A stretch of 64,000 bases of DNA from Candidatus Cloacimonadota bacterium (GTDB lineage Bacteria; Cloacimonadota; Cloacimonadia; Cloacimonadales; Cloacimonadaceae), in assembly GCA_020532085.1 (NCBI GenBank), contig JAJBAV010000001.1:124001-188000 (forward strand), in the 5' to 3' direction. Below are positions 16,684 to 24,943 of this stretch, piece after piece. How positions within the stretch are numbered: position 1 is the stretch's first letter; each line of letters opens with the position of its first letter. The translations under genes and the position numbers were made by a program. The notes below the pieces were generated by a model. The model did no database searches. It saw only the letters and a program-made list of their open reading frames with translations, and had not been told where the DNA came from.

Positions 16684-18474
16684 TCAGTGGGCTTCGTGCT
16701 TATGGGTTACCTGTTCGAGCACCTGGCCGCTGTTGACGGAGCGTTTGAAGTAGTAGGTGTGGAGCAGCTTGAGGGCGAGGGGGGAGTTGGGTTCGCCGAG
16801 GAAGCGCTCGTAAACCTTGAGAACTTCAGGATTCCGGTGGGACTGGCGCACGGGCAGATTGCGGTCTTCCTCGTAGAGGGAGAGGCCTCTGCGGGCGCGG
16901 GAAGCGATATCGTTGCCGTAGGGCTGTCCGCCGCCGCCGACGCAACCGCCGGGGCAGGCCATGATCTCGATGAAGTGCCAGGGCGATTCGCCTTTGGTGG
17001 CCAGGCCTTCGCGCACCTGGTCCATCACCTTGCGGGCGTTGGAAAGCCCGTGGGCGACGGCCACGCGAACCTCGCCGAAGCCGGGAACGTCGATCGCGGC
17101 TTCCTTCACGCCTTCCAGACCGCGGACACCGGTGATCTCGACGTTGGCGAGGTCGGTTTTGGTGACCAGGTAGTAGGCGGAGCGGATCGCTGCTTCCATC
17201 ACGCCGCCGGTGGCGCCAAAGATGGTGCCGGCCCCGGAATAGAAGCTCATGCCCTCATCCGGTTCCTCTTCCGGCAGATTGGCGAAATCGATGCCCGCTT
17301 CCTTGATCATGCGGATCAGTTCGCGGGTGGTGAGCACATAGTCCGTGTCCTGGAAGCCGGAATCACGCAGTTCGGGGCGCCGGGCCTCGAATTTCTTCGC
17401 GGTGCAGGGCATCACGGCCACGGAGACGATCTTGGCGGGATCGATGTTGTGTTCCTGGGCGTAGTAGGTCTTGGACAGCACGCCGAACATGCTCATGGGG
17501 GATTTGGCGGTGGAAACGCAGTCCGCGAGGTCGGGATAGTAAGTTTCCATGAATTTGATCCAGCCCGGGGAGCAGGAGGTGATCAGGGGGCGCTTTTCGC
17601 CGGCAACCAGCTTGGCCACGCATTCGGTGCCTTCCTCCATGATGGTGAGGTCGGCGGTGAAGTTTGTGTCCATCACGCTGTCGAAGCCGATCTTGCGCAG
17701 GGCGGCATACATTTTCTTGGGGGTCACGGAGCCGAGCGGCAGGCCGAAATCCTCACCCAGGGAAACGCGGACGGAGGGAGCTTCCTGCACGATCACGTGT
17801 TTGTCGGGGTCGAGGATGGCTTCCCAGACCTCGTCGATCTCGCCGCGTTCGCGCAGAGCGCCGGTGGGGCAGTAAACCGTGCATTGGCCGCAGTTCACGC
17901 AGGGGCTGTTGGCCATGCCGAGCCCGAAGGCGGTGTCGATGTGGGCATCGATGCCGCGGTCGGAGAAGGTGAGGGCGTAAACGGTCTGAACTTCGTTGCA
18001 AACGTTGATGCAGCGTCCGCAGGCGATGCATTTGTTCACGTCGCGGATGATGGACAGGGAGCTGGTGTCGACAGGTTGTTTCACCAGGATGCTGGGCAGG
18101 GCTTCGGGGTCCACGCCGAGGTTATTCGCCAGGGTTTGGAGCTCGCATTTGTTGTTGGCCACGCAGGTGGGGCAAACCACGTCGTGGTTGGAAAGGATCA
18201 TCTCCACCAGGGTTTTGCGGTAGGAACGCAGTTTCCTGGTGTTGGTAACGATCTTCATCCCTTCGGCCACGGGGGTGCAGCAAGCGCGTTTGGGGGCCGG
18301 ATTTCCGGTGATCTCCACCACGCAGACGCCGCAGTTGGCCGTGGGCGGCAGATCGGGATGGTAACACAGGCTGGGGATATAGATCCCGTGCTGGCGAGCG
18401 GCTTCGATGATGGTCATCGTATCCGGAACTTCCAGATGTTGGTCATCGATCCAGATATTTACTGTTTTAGCCAT
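16684..18474 (-). CDS. [FeFe] hydrogenase catalytic subunit of an NAD-linked complex (HydA/HndD type)
   Basis: A 596-residue cytoplasmic H2-evolving subunit. Domains in order: [2Fe-2S] plant-type (Cys 37, 48, 51, 65), His-Cys cluster (His 97, Cys 101, 104, 110), two [4Fe-4S] clusters (CIACGRCINVC near 149, CVNCGQCTVYC near 192), and the H-cluster domain with TSCSPGW (299-305), MPCTAKKFE (Cys 357) and EIMACPGGCVGGGGQP (Cys 507, 511), then the small-subunit-type C-terminus. TSCSPGW differs from textbook TSCCPxW at the second Cys. The neighbouring NuoE/NuoF-like genes mark it as part of a multimeric, probably electron-bifurcating enzyme that oxidises NADH and reduced ferredoxin together. Last gene of the operon. 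Confidence 0.95.
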   Translation of the reverse strand: MAKTVNIWIDDQHLEVPDTMTIIEAARQHGIYIPSLCYHPDLPPTANCGVCVVEITGNPAPKRACCTPVAEGMKIVTNTRKLRSYRKTLVEMILSNHDVVCPTCVANNKCELQTLANNLGVDPEALPSILVKQPVDTSSLSIIRDVNKCIACGRCINVCNEVQTVYALTFSDRGIDAHIDTAFGLGMANSPCVNCGQCTVYCPTGALRERGEIDEVWEAILDPDKHVIVQEAPSVRVSLGEDFGLPLGSVTPKKMYAALRKIGFDSVMDTNFTADLTIMEEGTECVAKLVAGEKRPLITSCSPGWIKFMETYYPDLADCVSTAKSPMSMFGVLSKTYYAQEHNIDPAKIVSVAVMPCTAKKFEARRPELRDSGFQDTDYVLTTRELIRMIKEAGIDFANLPEEEPDEGMSFYSGAGTIFGATGGVMEAAIRSAYYLVTKTDLANVEITGVRGLEGVKEAAIDVPGFGEVRVAVAHGLSNARKVMDQVREGLATKGESPWHFIEIMACPGGCVGGGGQPYGNDIASRARRGLSLYEEDRNLPVRQSHRNPEVLKVYERFLGEPNSPLALKLLHTYYFKRSVNSGQVLEQVTHKHEAH

Positions 18475-18491
18475 TTCATATCCTCTTTATC

Positions 18492-20054
18492 TTACTTTTT
18501 TGTAATCGCTATGAATTCGTCTTTGAAGTATTCCACCGCGCTCCGGATCACCATCACGGGGGATTGGCCAAGGGCGCAGAAGCTGGTGGCGAGCATGGTT
18601 TCGGAGATGGTTACCATGAGGTTCACATCATCCATGGTGCCCTGCCCCTTTTTGATCTTGGTGATCAGCTTGTAGAGCTGCTGGCAGCCGTTGCGGCAGG
18701 GGGCGCATTTTCCGCAGGATTCGTGGCGGAAGAAGCGCAGGATCGACCACAGCATGTCCACGATGCTCTGATGCTCGTTCATCACGAGGATGGCGCCCGA
18801 GCCGAGGACGGCGGCATACTGCTTGAGGCTGGCGTAGTCCATGTTCACATCCAGCATCCGTTCCGGCAGGAAAACCCCGGCCGCGCCGCCAACCAGGGCG
18901 GCCTTGAAGCGGAAGCCTTTTTTCATGCCGCCGGCATAATCGTTGATGATGGTGCGCAGGGTGGTGCCCATGTCCACTTCGCAGAGGCCGGGATGGGCCA
19001 CATCGCCAAGGATGGTGTAAACCTTGGTGCCGGTGCTGTCCGGGGTGCCGTGGGCCTTGAAGGCCTCGGCCCCTGCTTTGATGATGTAGGGCACGTTGGC
19101 CAGGGTTTCCACGTTGTTCACCACGGTGGGGCATTTCCAGAGGCCTTCGACGCCCGGGAAGGGCGGTTTCCAGCGGGGATTGCCGCGGTTGCCTTCCAGG
19201 GATTCGATCAGGGCGGTCTCTTCTCCGCAGACGTAGGCCCCGGCGCCGATCTTGATGGCAATGTCGAGGTCAAATCCGCTTTCGAAGATGTTGGTGCCGA
19301 TGATGCCGTATTCACGGCACTTGTCGATGGCCTTCTGGAGGCGCTCGATGCAGAGCTTGTATTCGCCGCGGATGTAGATCCAGGCCTTGGTGGCGCCCAC
19401 GGCGCGGGCACAGATCATCACGCCTTCCAGCAGTTGGTGGGGGTCGCCTTCCATGATCAGGCGGTCTTTGAAGGTTCCGGGCTCGCCTTCGTCGGCATTC
19501 ACCACCACATATTTCTGGGGCGCGTCGATGGGGGCGGTGAAGCTCCATTTCACGCCGGCGGGGAACCCGGCTCCGCCGCGGCCCTGGAGGCCGGACTTTT
19601 TCACTTCATTGACGATGTCGATGGGCTGCATCTGGGTGAGGGCTTTTTCCCAGGCCTCATAGCCGCCGGCGCCGATGTATTCGTCTATGCTTTCAGGATC
19701 GATGATGCCGGAATTGCGCAGCACGATGCGGTTCTGATAGTTCAGCTTGGGAGTGTACTTTCCGGCGGCGTCCAGCAGCAAACGGGCGACGGGGCGTCCC
19801 TTGAGGAAATGTTCCTCCACCAGTTCGGGGATGTCCTCGGCCTTCACGTCCTGGTAGTTGACGTTTTCGGGATAGACGGAGAGGCAGATCCCGCGGCCGA
19901 AAAAGCCCAGGGGACCGGTCTCGAGGACATTCACCTCTTCCTGGAGGTTATGTTTGGCCAGTTCAGCGCGGAGGGCAACGACGAAGTTTTCCACCCCGGC
20001 CAGCAGGGAGGTTTCGTTTATGCCCACAAGGATGTGGCTGCGATAGAATTTCAT
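18492..20054 (-). CDS. NuoF-like hydrogenase subunit, short form without Cys in the N-terminal domain
   Basis: A 520-residue flavoprotein subunit expected to bind FMN and NAD(H) (GRGGAGFPAGVKW, NADEGEPGTFKDR, GAGAYVCGEETALIESLEG) and one [4Fe-4S] cluster (ESCGKCAPCRNGC with a distal Cys in FCALGQ). The thioredoxin-like N-terminal domain has lost its cluster ligands: ILVGINETSLLAG and ETGPLGFFGRG stand where the neighbouring 615-residue paralogue has CCGSGC and GCMGPC. It also lacks that paralogue's C-terminal two-cluster ferredoxin domain. It starts inside the end of the NuoE-like gene (4-bp overlap) and lies 17 nt before hydA, so it is the likely direct partner of hydA. Confidence 0.92.
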   Translation of the reverse strand: MKFYRSHILVGINETSLLAGVENFVVALRAELAKHNLQEEVNVLETGPLGFFGRGICLSVYPENVNYQDVKAEDIPELVEEHFLKGRPVARLLLDAAGKYTPKLNYQNRIVLRNSGIIDPESIDEYIGAGGYEAWEKALTQMQPIDIVNEVKKSGLQGRGGAGFPAGVKWSFTAPIDAPQKYVVVNADEGEPGTFKDRLIMEGDPHQLLEGVMICARAVGATKAWIYIRGEYKLCIERLQKAIDKCREYGIIGTNIFESGFDLDIAIKIGAGAYVCGEETALIESLEGNRGNPRWKPPFPGVEGLWKCPTVVNNVETLANVPYIIKAGAEAFKAHGTPDSTGTKVYTILGDVAHPGLCEVDMGTTLRTIINDYAGGMKKGFRFKAALVGGAAGVFLPERMLDVNMDYASLKQYAAVLGSGAILVMNEHQSIVDMLWSILRFFRHESCGKCAPCRNGCQQLYKLITKIKKGQGTMDDVNLMVTISETMLATSFCALGQSPVMVIRSAVEYFKDEFIAITKK

Positions 20055-20509
20055 TGGTTCCCCCTTCTGATCCTGGCGATGATCTCCTCCACCCGTTCTT
20101 CGGTGAGGTCGCCGTAAACGTCGTTGTTGATCATCATCACGGGAGCGTTTCCGCAGACGCCGAGGCAGGCGCAGAGTTCCAGGGTGAAGACGCCGTCTTT
20201 GGTGGTTTCGCCGGTTTCCACGCCAAGAAGGATTTGCAGTTTGCGGAGGATGTTTTCGCTACCCTTGATGTAGCAGGGCGGGGATTCGCAGAGGCGGATG
20301 ATGTTGCCGCCGCGGGGTTTGGTGCTGTACATCGTGTAAAAGGTAAGCACGCCGTAGATGTGGTTCGGCGGAAGGTTCAGATACTCCGCCACGGCCTGCA
20401 CGGCTTCCTCGGAGATGTAGTGCTGGGGATGGGTATCCTGGATCTCGTGCAGGATCTGGATCAGGTTGTCTTTGTCAGGAGTGTATTTGGCGCAAATTTC
20501 TTTGTACAT
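20051..20509 (-). CDS. NuoE-like [2Fe-2S] subunit (HndA/HydC type), copy 1
   Basis: A 152-residue thioredoxin-fold electron-transfer subunit. Ligands for one [2Fe-2S] cluster are in CESPPC and CACLGVC. YGVLTFYTMYSTKPRGGNII is the family signature. It normally docks on the NuoF-like subunit and either relays electrons or tunes the flavin. It sits between the two NuoF-like genes, overlapping the start of the short one by 4 bp and 12 nt downstream of the long one. Confidence 0.94.
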   Translation of the reverse strand: MYKEICAKYTPDKDNLIQILHEIQDTHPQHYISEEAVQAVAEYLNLPPNHIYGVLTFYTMYSTKPRGGNIIRLCESPPCYIKGSENILRKLQILLGVETGETTKDGVFTLELCACLGVCGNAPVMMINNDVYGDLTEERVEEIIARIRRGNQ

Positions 20510-20521
20510 GGGTACTCCTTG

Positions 20522-22369
20522 TCAGTCTTCTTCGGTTTGAGCGAGGCTGGCAACGTGTTGGATGACCTCGGCGTGCATGCCGGGGATCCTGTCGATGGCC
20601 TTCACAGGACAGACGTCCTGGCAGTTTCCGCATTTTATGCAATCCACTTGGTGGATGGTGTATTTTTCCTCGCGTGATCCGCTGATGCAGCTCACAGGGC
20701 ACTTGCGGGCGCAAAGTGAGCAGCCGATGCAGCGGTCTTTGTCGATATTGAAGTGGAACAGGTCGGTGCAGACCTTGTTGGGGCAGGCTTTGTCGCGGAT
20801 GTGAGCCTCATACTCGTCGCGGAAATAACGGAGGGTGGAGAGCACCGGGTTGGGCGCCGTCTGGCCGAGGCCGCAGAGAGAGAGTTTGCTGATGGTTTCG
20901 CCCAGGCGCAGCAGTTCGTCGATATCGCTTTCCTTGCCCTTTCCGGTGGTGATCCGGTCGAGGATGTTGTACATCTGTTTGAGCCCGATGCGGCAGGGAG
21001 GGCATTTTCCGCAGGATTCGTCCACGCAGAATTCCACGAAGAACTTGGCCACGTTGACCATGCACTTCTGGTCGTTCATCACGATCACGCCGCCGGAACC
21101 CATCATGGCCCCGCGTTCCTTCAGGCTTTCATAGTCCACCGGAACGTCCAGGTGTTCCTGGGTGAGGCAGCCGCCGGAAGGTCCGCCCAGCTGAACGGCT
21201 TTGAACTTGTGGCCGCCGGTCATGCCGCCGCCCACGTCAAAGATGAGTTCACGCAGGGTGATGCCCATCGGCACTTCCACCAGGCCGGTGTTTTTGATGT
21301 CGCCGGTGAGGGCGAAGACCTTGGTGCCCTTGCTGGTGGGGGTGCCCATGGAGGCAAACCAGTCCGCGCCTTTAAGGAAGATGGTGGGCAGATTGGCCAT
21401 GGTTTCCACGTTGTTCACCACGCTGGGTTTATCCCAGAGCCCTTTCACCGCGGGGTAGGGTGGTTTGGGGGAGGGATTTCCGCGTTCGCCTTCCAGGGAA
21501 TGGATGAGGGCCGTTTCCTCGCCGCAGACGAAAGCTCCGGCGCCGGTGCGCACCTCGGCCTCGAACGAAAAATCCGAGCCGAAGATATGCTCACCCATCA
21601 AACCGGCTTCCCGGGCTTGGGCGATGGCTTGCTTGATGCGCTTGATCGCCAGCGGATATTCCGCGCGGATGTAGAAAAAGCCTTGGGAAGCGCCGATGGC
21701 ATAAGCGCCCAGCATCATCCCTTCCAGGATGCGGTGGGGATCGCCTTCCAGCAGAGAGCGGTCCATGAACGCGCCGGGGTCGCCTTCGTCGCCGTTGCAG
21801 ATGATGTATTTCTGGTCGGCCTGAACGTCGTGCACCAGTTTCCATTTGATGTGGGTGGGGAAACCGCCGCCGCCGCGGCCGCGCAAACCGGAGGCTTTCA
21901 CCAATTCGATGGCCTCGAGGGGCGTCATCTGGGTGAGCACCGTGCCCAGGGCTTCATACCCGCCGGTGGCGATGTATTCGTCCATGCTTTCGGGATCGAT
22001 GTAGCCGCAGTTGGCCAGCGCCACCTTCACCTGTTTCTGGTAGAAGGGCACTTCCTTTTTGGCGGAGATCACCTTCTCTTCGTCCTGCAGCATCAGGCGC
22101 TGGACGGGGCGGCCTTTCACGAAATGCTCGGAGACGATCTCCTCCACATCATCCACACTCACGTGTTTGTAAAAGATGCCTTCGGGGTAGATCACCATCA
22201 CGGGGCCATAGTCGCAGGGACCCATGCAGCCGGTCTCGATCAGGTTGACCTCATTGGCGATGCCTTTTTCGGCCAACACGGCGTGAAACCGTTCCTTGAT
22301 CTTCAGAGCGCCCGCCGATACGCAGCCGGAGCCGCAGCAGATCAGCAGGTCAATTCTTTTCAGAGACAT
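20522..22369 (-). CDS. NuoF-like hydrogenase subunit, full form (HndC/HydB type)
   Basis: 615 residues. The N-terminal thioredoxin-like [2Fe-2S] domain is intact (CCGSGC at 11-16, GCMGPC near 48-52). The FMN/NADH core follows (GRGGGGFPTHIKW, CNGDEGDPGAFMDR, GAGAFVCGEETALIHSLEG), then a [4Fe-4S] site (ESCGKCPPCRIG) and a C-terminal 2[4Fe-4S] ferredoxin (CIGCSLCARKCP, CIKCGNCQDVCP). This is the full domain set of bifurcating-type beta subunits. GGAGG lies 7 nt before the ATG. Two different NuoF-like genes in one hydrogenase operon is unusual. They may be alternative diaphorase modules, or both may be in one larger complex. Confidence 0.94.
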   Translation of the reverse strand: MSLKRIDLLICCGSGCVSAGALKIKERFHAVLAEKGIANEVNLIETGCMGPCDYGPVMVIYPEGIFYKHVSVDDVEEIVSEHFVKGRPVQRLMLQDEEKVISAKKEVPFYQKQVKVALANCGYIDPESMDEYIATGGYEALGTVLTQMTPLEAIELVKASGLRGRGGGGFPTHIKWKLVHDVQADQKYIICNGDEGDPGAFMDRSLLEGDPHRILEGMMLGAYAIGASQGFFYIRAEYPLAIKRIKQAIAQAREAGLMGEHIFGSDFSFEAEVRTGAGAFVCGEETALIHSLEGERGNPSPKPPYPAVKGLWDKPSVVNNVETMANLPTIFLKGADWFASMGTPTSKGTKVFALTGDIKNTGLVEVPMGITLRELIFDVGGGMTGGHKFKAVQLGGPSGGCLTQEHLDVPVDYESLKERGAMMGSGGVIVMNDQKCMVNVAKFFVEFCVDESCGKCPPCRIGLKQMYNILDRITTGKGKESDIDELLRLGETISKLSLCGLGQTAPNPVLSTLRYFRDEYEAHIRDKACPNKVCTDLFHFNIDKDRCIGCSLCARKCPVSCISGSREEKYTIHQVDCIKCGNCQDVCPVKAIDRIPGMHAEVIQHVASLAQTEED

Positions 22370-22384
22370 TACTCAACCTCCAGC

Positions 22385-22750
22385 TCAGTCGCCAGTTGCC
22401 ACAACGTAATCGGAGACCACCCTGCCATTGACGATGTGCTCGACGACCACCTTTCTCACCTTGTCCGGATTCATGTTTCCGTAGGTGACTTTGGCTTTGC
22501 CATCTTCGATGAGGTCCACCACCGGTTCCATCGAGGAGAGGCCTTTTTCGCCGGTCTGGGTAACCAAAACATCGGTGAGGTTGCGGTTGGAAATCTCTTC
22601 CAGAAAGGTCTTCATGACTTCGCGGGCACCCATCGCGATGCCGGATGTTCCCATCCCCACCACGATCTTGACGCGCACGCTGCCGCCACGAAGTTTCATC
22701 TCTTCCTGGGCCTTTTCCCGGATTTTTTTGAGGTCTGCAAGTGTTTTCAT
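22385..22750 (-). CDS. HndB-like thioredoxin-fold subunit with no cysteine
   Basis: A 121-residue protein similar in pattern to HndB-type (2Fe-2S ferredoxin-like) subunits of NADP-reducing hydrogenases: KIVVGMGTSGIAMGAREVMK, then DVLVTQTGEKGLSSMEPVVDL. In relatives the TxGI and TQTGxxGLxxxEP motifs carry Cys. Here the protein has no Cys at all, so it cannot hold a cluster in the usual way and probably serves as a structural or regulatory subunit. Its start codon overlaps the stop of the HATPase gene by one base (TGATG). It lies 15 nt before the full NuoF-like gene. Confidence 0.85.
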   Translation of the reverse strand: MKTLADLKKIREKAQEEMKLRGGSVRVKIVVGMGTSGIAMGAREVMKTFLEEISNRNLTDVLVTQTGEKGLSSMEPVVDLIEDGKAKVTYGNMNPDKVRKVVVEHIVNGRVVSDYVVATGD

Positions 22751-23319
22751 CAGACATTCTCCATGTTTGTATTTTGTATTCCTTCATTTAATGACTGGTC
22801 GATGTATTCGATCACATCGGGGTAGGTGAGCGGGATGTCGCCCAATTCCTCTTTGATGGCGGCCGTTTCGAAGTGGAAAGAGTGTTCCCTGCCCCTGTCG
22901 CAATGGATCAGGATGACGTGGAAGTCCACTTCCGGATGGCCGACGATGGCGCCCAGCAGGGTGGCCTTGAGGTTGCCCAGGGGCATGCGGTCGATGTGGT
23001 TGAGCTCGAAATCCACGGTGAGCACGGTGCCGAAACCGGGCTGGCTGCTCATCATGAACGAGCCGTTGCTCAGCTCCGCGTTCTGTTTGAACAGCGGTAT
23101 GCCCAGCCCCACTTTCTTCTCCCGCTCCGCTTTGCTGGTGTAAAACGGGTTCTGCGCCATGGCCAGGGTCTCGCTGTCCATCCCGGAACCGTCGTCCTCC
23201 ACGATGATCCGGAGCAGGTTCGCGCCCACATCCTTGATCACGCGGATCTTGACGTTCCTGGCCCGGGCCCGGACGCTGTTTTCAATGATGTCCAGCAGAT
23301 GCAGGGAAATATCTTGCAT
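22750..23319 (-). CDS. HATPase-domain protein in the hydrogenase operon
   Basis: 189 residues. Residues 1-110 form a GHKL ATPase domain: N-box DIIENSVRARA, G1 DDGSGMD, and G2-like KKVGLGIPLFKQ followed by GTVLTVDFEL. The remaining 80 residues are of unknown fold (VDFHVILIHCDRGREHSFHF). No His-phosphotransfer or receiver domain is seen, so it is a histidine-kinase-like or anti-sigma-like ATPase of unknown target. GHKL proteins recur beside NuoE/NuoF-type hydrogenase genes in fermentative bacteria, which suggests a redox or H2-linked signalling role. That role is inferred. Confidence 0.85.
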   Translation of the reverse strand: MQDISLHLLDIIENSVRARARNVKIRVIKDVGANLLRIIVEDDGSGMDSETLAMAQNPFYTSKAEREKKVGLGIPLFKQNAELSNGSFMMSSQPGFGTVLTVDFELNHIDRMPLGNLKATLLGAIVGHPEVDFHVILIHCDRGREHSFHFETAAIKEELGDIPLTYPDVIEYIDQSLNEGIQNTNMENV

Positions 23320-23328
23320 TACGCTGGC

Positions 23329-23811
23329 CTATTGATACTTTTTCAGGATCTCGGACATCTTCTCCCTGGTGTCCACCCGGCCGTAGGTTTCTTCGCCGAT
23401 CACGAAGACCGGCGCCAGCGAACAGGCTCCCACGCAGCGCACCGCGCTTACCGTGAACCGCCCGTCCGGGGTGGTCTCGCCCATTTTCACGCCCAGCTCT
23501 TCCTCGATCATCTGGGCCAAACGCGGCGCGCCTTTCACATAGCAGGCCGTGCCCATGCACAGGTTGAGGGTGTACTTGCCCCGGGGGGTCATGGTGAAGA
23601 AGTTGTAGAATGTTACCACTCCGTAGATCTTGTTGACGGGGATGTTCATTTCCCGGGCAACGAATTCCTGCACTTCAACGGGCAGGTAGCCGAAGATCTC
23701 CTGGGCCTGGCGCAGCACCTCGATGAGGGGGTTGCGCAGCCCCTGGCTGGCTGCGATGACGGCTTTGAGCCGTTCATACAGCAGATTGTCTTGCTGTGTA
23801 GCGGGAGTCAT
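23329..23811 (-). CDS. NuoE-like [2Fe-2S] subunit, copy 2
   Basis: 160 residues, a paralogue of the copy at 20.1-20.5 kb. Cluster ligands lie in CMGTAC and CVGAC. YGVVTFYNFFTMTPRGKYTL is the family signature. It begins the electron-transfer part of the operon, downstream of the signalling-type genes and 9 nt before the HATPase gene. With two NuoE and two NuoF copies, either two diaphorase modules are made or one pair serves the NAD-linked step and the other has diverged. Confidence 0.93.
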   Translation of the reverse strand: MTPATQQDNLLYERLKAVIAASQGLRNPLIEVLRQAQEIFGYLPVEVQEFVAREMNIPVNKIYGVVTFYNFFTMTPRGKYTLNLCMGTACYVKGAPRLAQMIEEELGVKMGETTPDGRFTVSAVRCVGACSLAPVFVIGEETYGRVDTREKMSEILKKYQ

Positions 23812-23836
23812 TAACTCCTCCTGTTCTCTATTTTTT

Positions 23837-24574
23837 TTATGCTAAAATCTTTCTGTTTTCAAGGCCCAGCGCGGCTTTTGCAAGCTCTTCCACCCTGGGA
23901 GCGGCGGCCCAAACCCGGCTGCAGCCGGAGCCCAGATCGGCCAGATAATGCGCGTCGGAACAGCGCAGCCAGCTTTTGCCGGCCAATTCCGGATGGGCGC
24001 CCAGAAACCCCGCCAGGTCCGCTTTGGCGGTGAGGCCAAAGAGCTCAAATTGGGGTTCCGCGGGCAAAAATCCCAGCTGACCGATCAGGCTGTTCACGGA
24101 CGCGTCCACATGGGCCGGAACGCAGTATCCTCCGTGGCTTCGAGCCACATCAGCAGCGGTGTTCAGGTCCCAGAGGGAGGAGTTCATCAGCGCTCTAAGT
24201 TCCATTCCTAAAATGTTCTCATTTTCGTCAATGATAACTTGATCGCCAAAAAATTCCGGGTCGTTGGCGATCGGCAGCAGCGAGGCGTAAAGCTCTTCGC
24301 CAAAGGCCTGCGCCGCCCGCGGAGCGTCAAAATAGACCAGCAGATGGATCTCTTCGGCGGTCTGCACTTCCACGCCCCAGGTGAAAGCCAGTCCCTCCCT
24401 GGCCGCGACGGCGGCGTAAGCAGGGCAGTTGGCCAGGGAATTGTGGTCCGTGATCGCCATCCAGTCGATCCCGCAGCTTTTAACCCGCGCGACCACCTCC
24501 CGGGGCGACATTTCCAAACCCCCGCAGGGTGAAAGCACGGAATGGATGTGCAGGTCCGCCGTGAACCATCGCAT
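23837..24574 (-). CDS. PHP-domain metal-dependent phosphoesterase
   Basis: 245 residues of the polymerase-and-histidinol-phosphatase (PHP) superfamily. Metal-binding motifs are DLHIHS (near 7-12), CGGLEMSP, ITDHN (near 41-45), the Glu in GVEV, a later CVPAHVDAS, and CSDAHYLADLG. That set is complete for a PHP phosphatase of the TrpH/RNase AM type. Its position between the [FeFe]-like sensor cassette and the electron-transfer genes suggests it acts on a signalling nucleotide or phosphoprotein, but its substrate is unknown. Confidence 0.9.
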   Translation of the reverse strand: MRWFTADLHIHSVLSPCGGLEMSPREVVARVKSCGIDWMAITDHNSLANCPAYAAVAAREGLAFTWGVEVQTAEEIHLLVYFDAPRAAQAFGEELYASLLPIANDPEFFGDQVIIDENENILGMELRALMNSSLWDLNTAADVARSHGGYCVPAHVDASVNSLIGQLGFLPAEPQFELFGLTAKADLAGFLGAHPELAGKSWLRCSDAHYLADLGSGCSRVWAAAPRVEELAKAALGLENRKILA

Positions 24575-24577
24575 GGG

Positions 24578-24943
24578 CTAGATCAACTGATGCAGCATTC
24601 CGTAGAGGATCCCGGCCAGGCTGAAAGTGTCCAGCGGGCTGGAAATCAGGCAGATCCCCTCGCTGGCGGCTTTTTCCACCACCGTTTCGTCCGGGGCGTT
24701 GCCTTTGGCAAAAACGATCGCCGGAATTCCGGTGAGGGAAGCCACGGCCACGGTGTTCAGATGCTTCATGATGGTGATCCAGGCCTGGCCTTCGCGGGCC
24801 GAGCCCATCACGTCGCTGAGCATGTCGCAAACGTATCCGCCGCTAAGGCTTACCTGGGCGGGGTCGAGCTGGGGAGTGTGGTTGACGCCTTCGACGGCGG
24901 CCATGAATTCTGCCAGTGTGATCATCTCAGTATCCTGTGTCAT
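24578..24943 (-). CDS. DRTGG-like domain protein, copy 2
   Basis: A 121-residue single-domain protein. GGYVCDMLSDVMGSAREGQAW, then TGIPAIVFAKGNAPDETVVEKAASEGICLISSP, follows the DRTGG fold found next to HPr kinase and phosphotransacetylase domains, where it binds a ligand or regulates. The start at 24943 overlaps the stop of the [FeFe]-like gene (ATGA). The upstream in-frame codons would lie inside that gene. A second, shorter relative starts the operon. Alone it is likely a regulatory, not catalytic, protein. Confidence 0.85.
   Translation of the reverse strand: MTQDTEMITLAEFMAAVEGVNHTPQLDPAQVSLSGGYVCDMLSDVMGSAREGQAWITIMKHLNTVAVASLTGIPAIVFAKGNAPDETVVEKAASEGICLISSPLDTFSLAGILYGMLHQLI

Noticed and set aside
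16684-18474. TSCSPGW in HydA as proof of an inactive enzyme
   Set aside because: I recall the same variant in multimeric NAD-linked [FeFe] hydrogenases, and all other catalytic motifs are standard, so inactivity is not supported.
16672-18675. 667-residue plus-strand reading frame opposite hydA
   Set aside because: It is the antisense of a clear [FeFe] hydrogenase gene and has a Gly/Ala/His/Val/Asp-rich, domain-free composition. The same holds for 18564-20117 and 20753-22825.
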